This document shows positions 62,263-64,000 of a DNA stretch of 64,000 nt, piece by piece. How positions within the stretch are numbered: position 1 is the stretch's first letter; every line of letters starts with the position of its first letter. The stretch spans positions 20,254,001 to 20,318,000 of the forward strand of contig NC_079888.1 of NCBI RefSeq assembly GCF_029227915.1, given 5' to 3'. A program made the position numbers and the translations under genes. Under the pieces are notes generated by a model that ran no database searches, was not told where the DNA came from, and worked only from the letters and a program-made list of their open reading frames with translations. Source of the DNA: Hydractinia symbiolongicarpus (taxonomy: Eukaryota; Cnidaria; Hydrozoa; Anthoathecata; Hydractiniidae).

Positions 62263-64000
62263 AGACAAGTGGACTCCAAGAAATAACATTCTTCTTAATT
62301 TGACGTGATTGCCGGAACTCAGCGATTACACTGGGCACTGTCGTAGCGCCTCATTTAAGAATTATGATAAAAAAAGTCATTTTTTTATTGTGGCACCAAT
62401 CCTGGCCGTTATCGCGCGCTAAAGAAATAGCGAAAGTTTCAAGAGCTACATTTCATTGACTTTCTAACGGTGTCAGTCCGTTTGAGTTACAACGGTTGGG
62501 TCACATATTCGTACCAACATGTATTTAGCGATACTTTTTTGATATTACTAGGTTGCATCGCTTCTAACAATGAAACGTTGACTGTGGAACTTAATTGAAC
62601 TAACTTTGGACTGTGACCTGATAAATGTGATGAATGAGACAATTGGACTCCAAGAAATAACATTCTTCTTAATTAGACATGATTGCCCGAACTCAGCGAT
62701 TACACTGGCCGCTGTGGTAGCGCTTCATTTAAAAGTTTAAATAAATAAGTCATTTTTTACTGTGGGACCAATCCTATCCGTTATCGCGCGCTGAAGAAAT
62801 AGCGACAGTTTCAAAAACTACATTTCATTGACATTCTAACGGTGTCAGTCCCTTTCAGTTACAATGGTTTGGTCACAAATACGTACCAACATGCATTTAG
62901 CGATATTTTTCTTATATTACTAGGTTGCGTCGCTTTTAACGATGAAACGATTGACTGTGGGACTTAATTGAACTAACTTTGGGCTGTCTACTGATAAATG
63001 TGATAAAGGAGACAATTCGACTCCAAGAAATAACATACTTGTTAACTTGACATGATTGCCGAAACTCAGCGATTACACTGGGCTCTGTGGTAGCGCTTCA
63101 TTTAAGAATTAAGATAAAAAAGTCATTTCTTTATGGTGGGACCAATCCTTGCCGTTAGCCCGCGTTGAAGAAAAAGCGACAGTTTCAAAAACTACATTTC
63201 ATTGACTTTCTAACGGTGTCAGTCCGTTTGAGTTACAACGGTTGGGTCACATATTCGTACCAACATGTATTTAGCGATATTTTTCTGATATTACTAGGTT
63301 GCGTCGCCTTTAACTATGAAACAATTGACTGTGGGACTTAATTGAGCTAACTTTGGACTGTCACCTGATAAATGTGATAAAAGAGACAATTGGACTCCAA
63401 GAAAAAACATTCTTCTTAATTTGACATTATTGCCAAAACTCAGCGATTACACTGGGCTCTGTGGTAGCGCTTCATTTAAGAATTATGATAAAAAAAGTCA
63501 TTTTTTATTGTGGGACCAATCCTAGCCATTATCCTGCGCTGAGGAAACAGCGACATTTTCTAAAACTACATTTCATTGATTTTCTAACGGGGTCAGTCCG
63601 TTTGAGTTTCAACGGTTGTGTCACATATTCGTACCAACATGTATTTAGCGATATTTTTTTGATATTACTAGGTTGCATCGCTTTTAACAATGAAACGTTG
63701 ACTGTGGAACTTAATTGAACTAACTTTGGACTGTGACCTGATAAATGTGATAAATGAGACAATTGGACTCCAAGAAATAACATTCTTTTTAATTTGACGT
63801 GATTGCCAGAACTCAGCGATACCACTGGGCTCTGTGGTAGCGCTTCATTTAAGAATTAAGATAAAAAGTCATTTTTTTATTGTGGGACCAATCCTACCCG
63901 TTATCGCGCGCTGAAGAAATAGCGACAGTTTCAAAAACTACATTTCATTGACTTTCTAACGGTGTCAGTCCGTTTGGGTTACAACGGTTGGGTAACATAT

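Larger units (their letters stand above)
61917..62289 (+). repeat. Reference monomer (H1 type, 373 bp)
   Basis: This monomer serves as the example for internal landmarks. From the start it holds the start motif, CAGCGATTAC (about offset 31), GTAGCGCTTC (about 55), an A-tract and T-tract dyad (about 80-97), TGTGGGAC (about 100), a variable GC-rich core (about 118-135), GCGACAG, ACTACATTTCATTGAC, CAACGGTTGTG, ATTCGTACCAACATG, TTAGCGATAT, GGTTGCATCGCTT, TGTGGGAC again (about 294), two tandem TGATAAATG units, and GACTCCAAGAAATAACAT at the end. It differs from most H1 monomers by TTCTGCGCAGAGG in the core and GATGACTG instead of GTTGACTG. No function is evident beyond satellite structure. Confidence 0.9.
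1..64000 (+). repeat. Satellite DNA array, monomer about 374 bp
   Basis: The window is a continuous head-to-tail tandem array. The start motif TCTTCTTAATTTGAC recurs every 372-376 bp from base 1 to the end, always on the + strand, and landmarks such as CAACATGTATTTAGCGAT recur once per monomer in the same order. No copy is inverted and no unique spacer interrupts the array. Long monomers, local homogenisation into higher-order repeats and total lack of coding sequence are typical of eukaryotic centromeric or pericentromeric satellites. I do not recognise the family, so the name and species stay open. The array runs off both window ends, so total size is unknown. Confidence 0.98.
60796..64000 (+). 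repeat. 13-mer HOR, copy 2, cut by window end
   Basis: 3205 bp of a second copy. Landmarks keep the 4858 bp offset at both ends of the visible part (for example 56313 to 61171 and 58704 to 63562). Inside, monomers B and C appear in the opposite order (C-like at 61544, B-like at 61917) before D at 62290. The copy continues beyond the window. Confidence 0.9.

Noticed and set aside
1-64000. CRISPR array
   Set aside because: There are no short direct repeats separated by unique spacers. The whole 374 bp unit is repeated and no unit carries unique spacer sequence.
1-64000. Transposable element or rDNA spacer origin
   Set aside because: No terminal inverted repeats, target-site duplications, long terminal repeats, reverse transcriptase or transposase frames, or rRNA sequence were seen. 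The repeat is purely tandem.
1-64000. Known satellite identity such as primate alpha satellite (171 bp) or the Drosophila 359 bp repeat
   Set aside because: The monomer length differs, and I do not recognise the sequence as either family. A database search (for example Repbase/Dfam with the 374 bp consensus) would decide; I cannot run it.

Overview
The whole 64 kb window is one uninterrupted satellite DNA array: about 171 head-to-tail copies of a monomer of about 374 bp (usually 372-376 bp), all in the same orientation. I see no unique sequence, no credible protein gene, no tRNA or rRNA, no CRISPR array and no transposable element. The monomer is AT-rich. A hand count on a composite monomer gives 137 G+C in 374 bp (36.6%) with 14 CpG, so CpG is not depleted. 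A long monomer organised in higher-order repeats (HORs) points to a eukaryotic centromeric, pericentromeric or other heterochromatic block. The lack of CpG decay fits an invertebrate or another lineage with little germline CpG methylation better than a vertebrate, but the species cannot be named from this sequence.

Layout: 1-1719 irregular monomers; about 1720-7097 a 5-monomer HOR (1868 bp) with a shortened 4-monomer copy; 7098-8586 a 2-monomer HOR (745 bp); 8962-10560 a 3-monomer duplication (1124 bp); 10835-14194 a 3-monomer HOR (1120 bp); 13821-16745 a 4-monomer HOR (1494 bp) whose second copy lost 62 bp; 16746-23100 a mosaic; 23101-41425 the dominant 12-monomer HOR (4487 bp), four copies, the fourth with 13 monomers (4864 bp), plus two more monomers to 42172; 42173-45534 irregular monomers with single-monomer duplications; 45535 to about 52435 a 4269 bp block carrying a fused short monomer, present twice and with a nested 4-monomer duplication; about 52436-55937 a diverged subfamily with a 2-monomer HOR (747 bp); 55938-64000 a 13-monomer HOR (4858 bp), one full and one partial copy, with two monomers in swapped order.

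Phase convention: a monomer starts at the first base of the motif TCTTCTTAATTTGAC (base 1 of the window is such a start). Within a monomer, offsets 1-374 are used throughout. Several linked variants define subfamilies. H1 has GTTTCAACGGTTGTG, TTTTTTTGATATT and AACGTTGACTG. H2 has GTTACAACGGTTGGG, TTTTTCTGATATT and AACGATTGACTG. H4 has CTAAATTTCATTGAATTTC and a short T-tract, mostly at 3-42 kb. H3 has CACAAATACGTACC, ACATGCATTT and GGTTGCGTCGC, and is seen only after about 44 kb.

The interest lies in array architecture and evolution: changing HOR size, hybrid monomers at unequal-exchange junctions, a probable ancient half-monomer duplication, and conserved dyads inside the monomer. All short open frames are by-products of the repeat.
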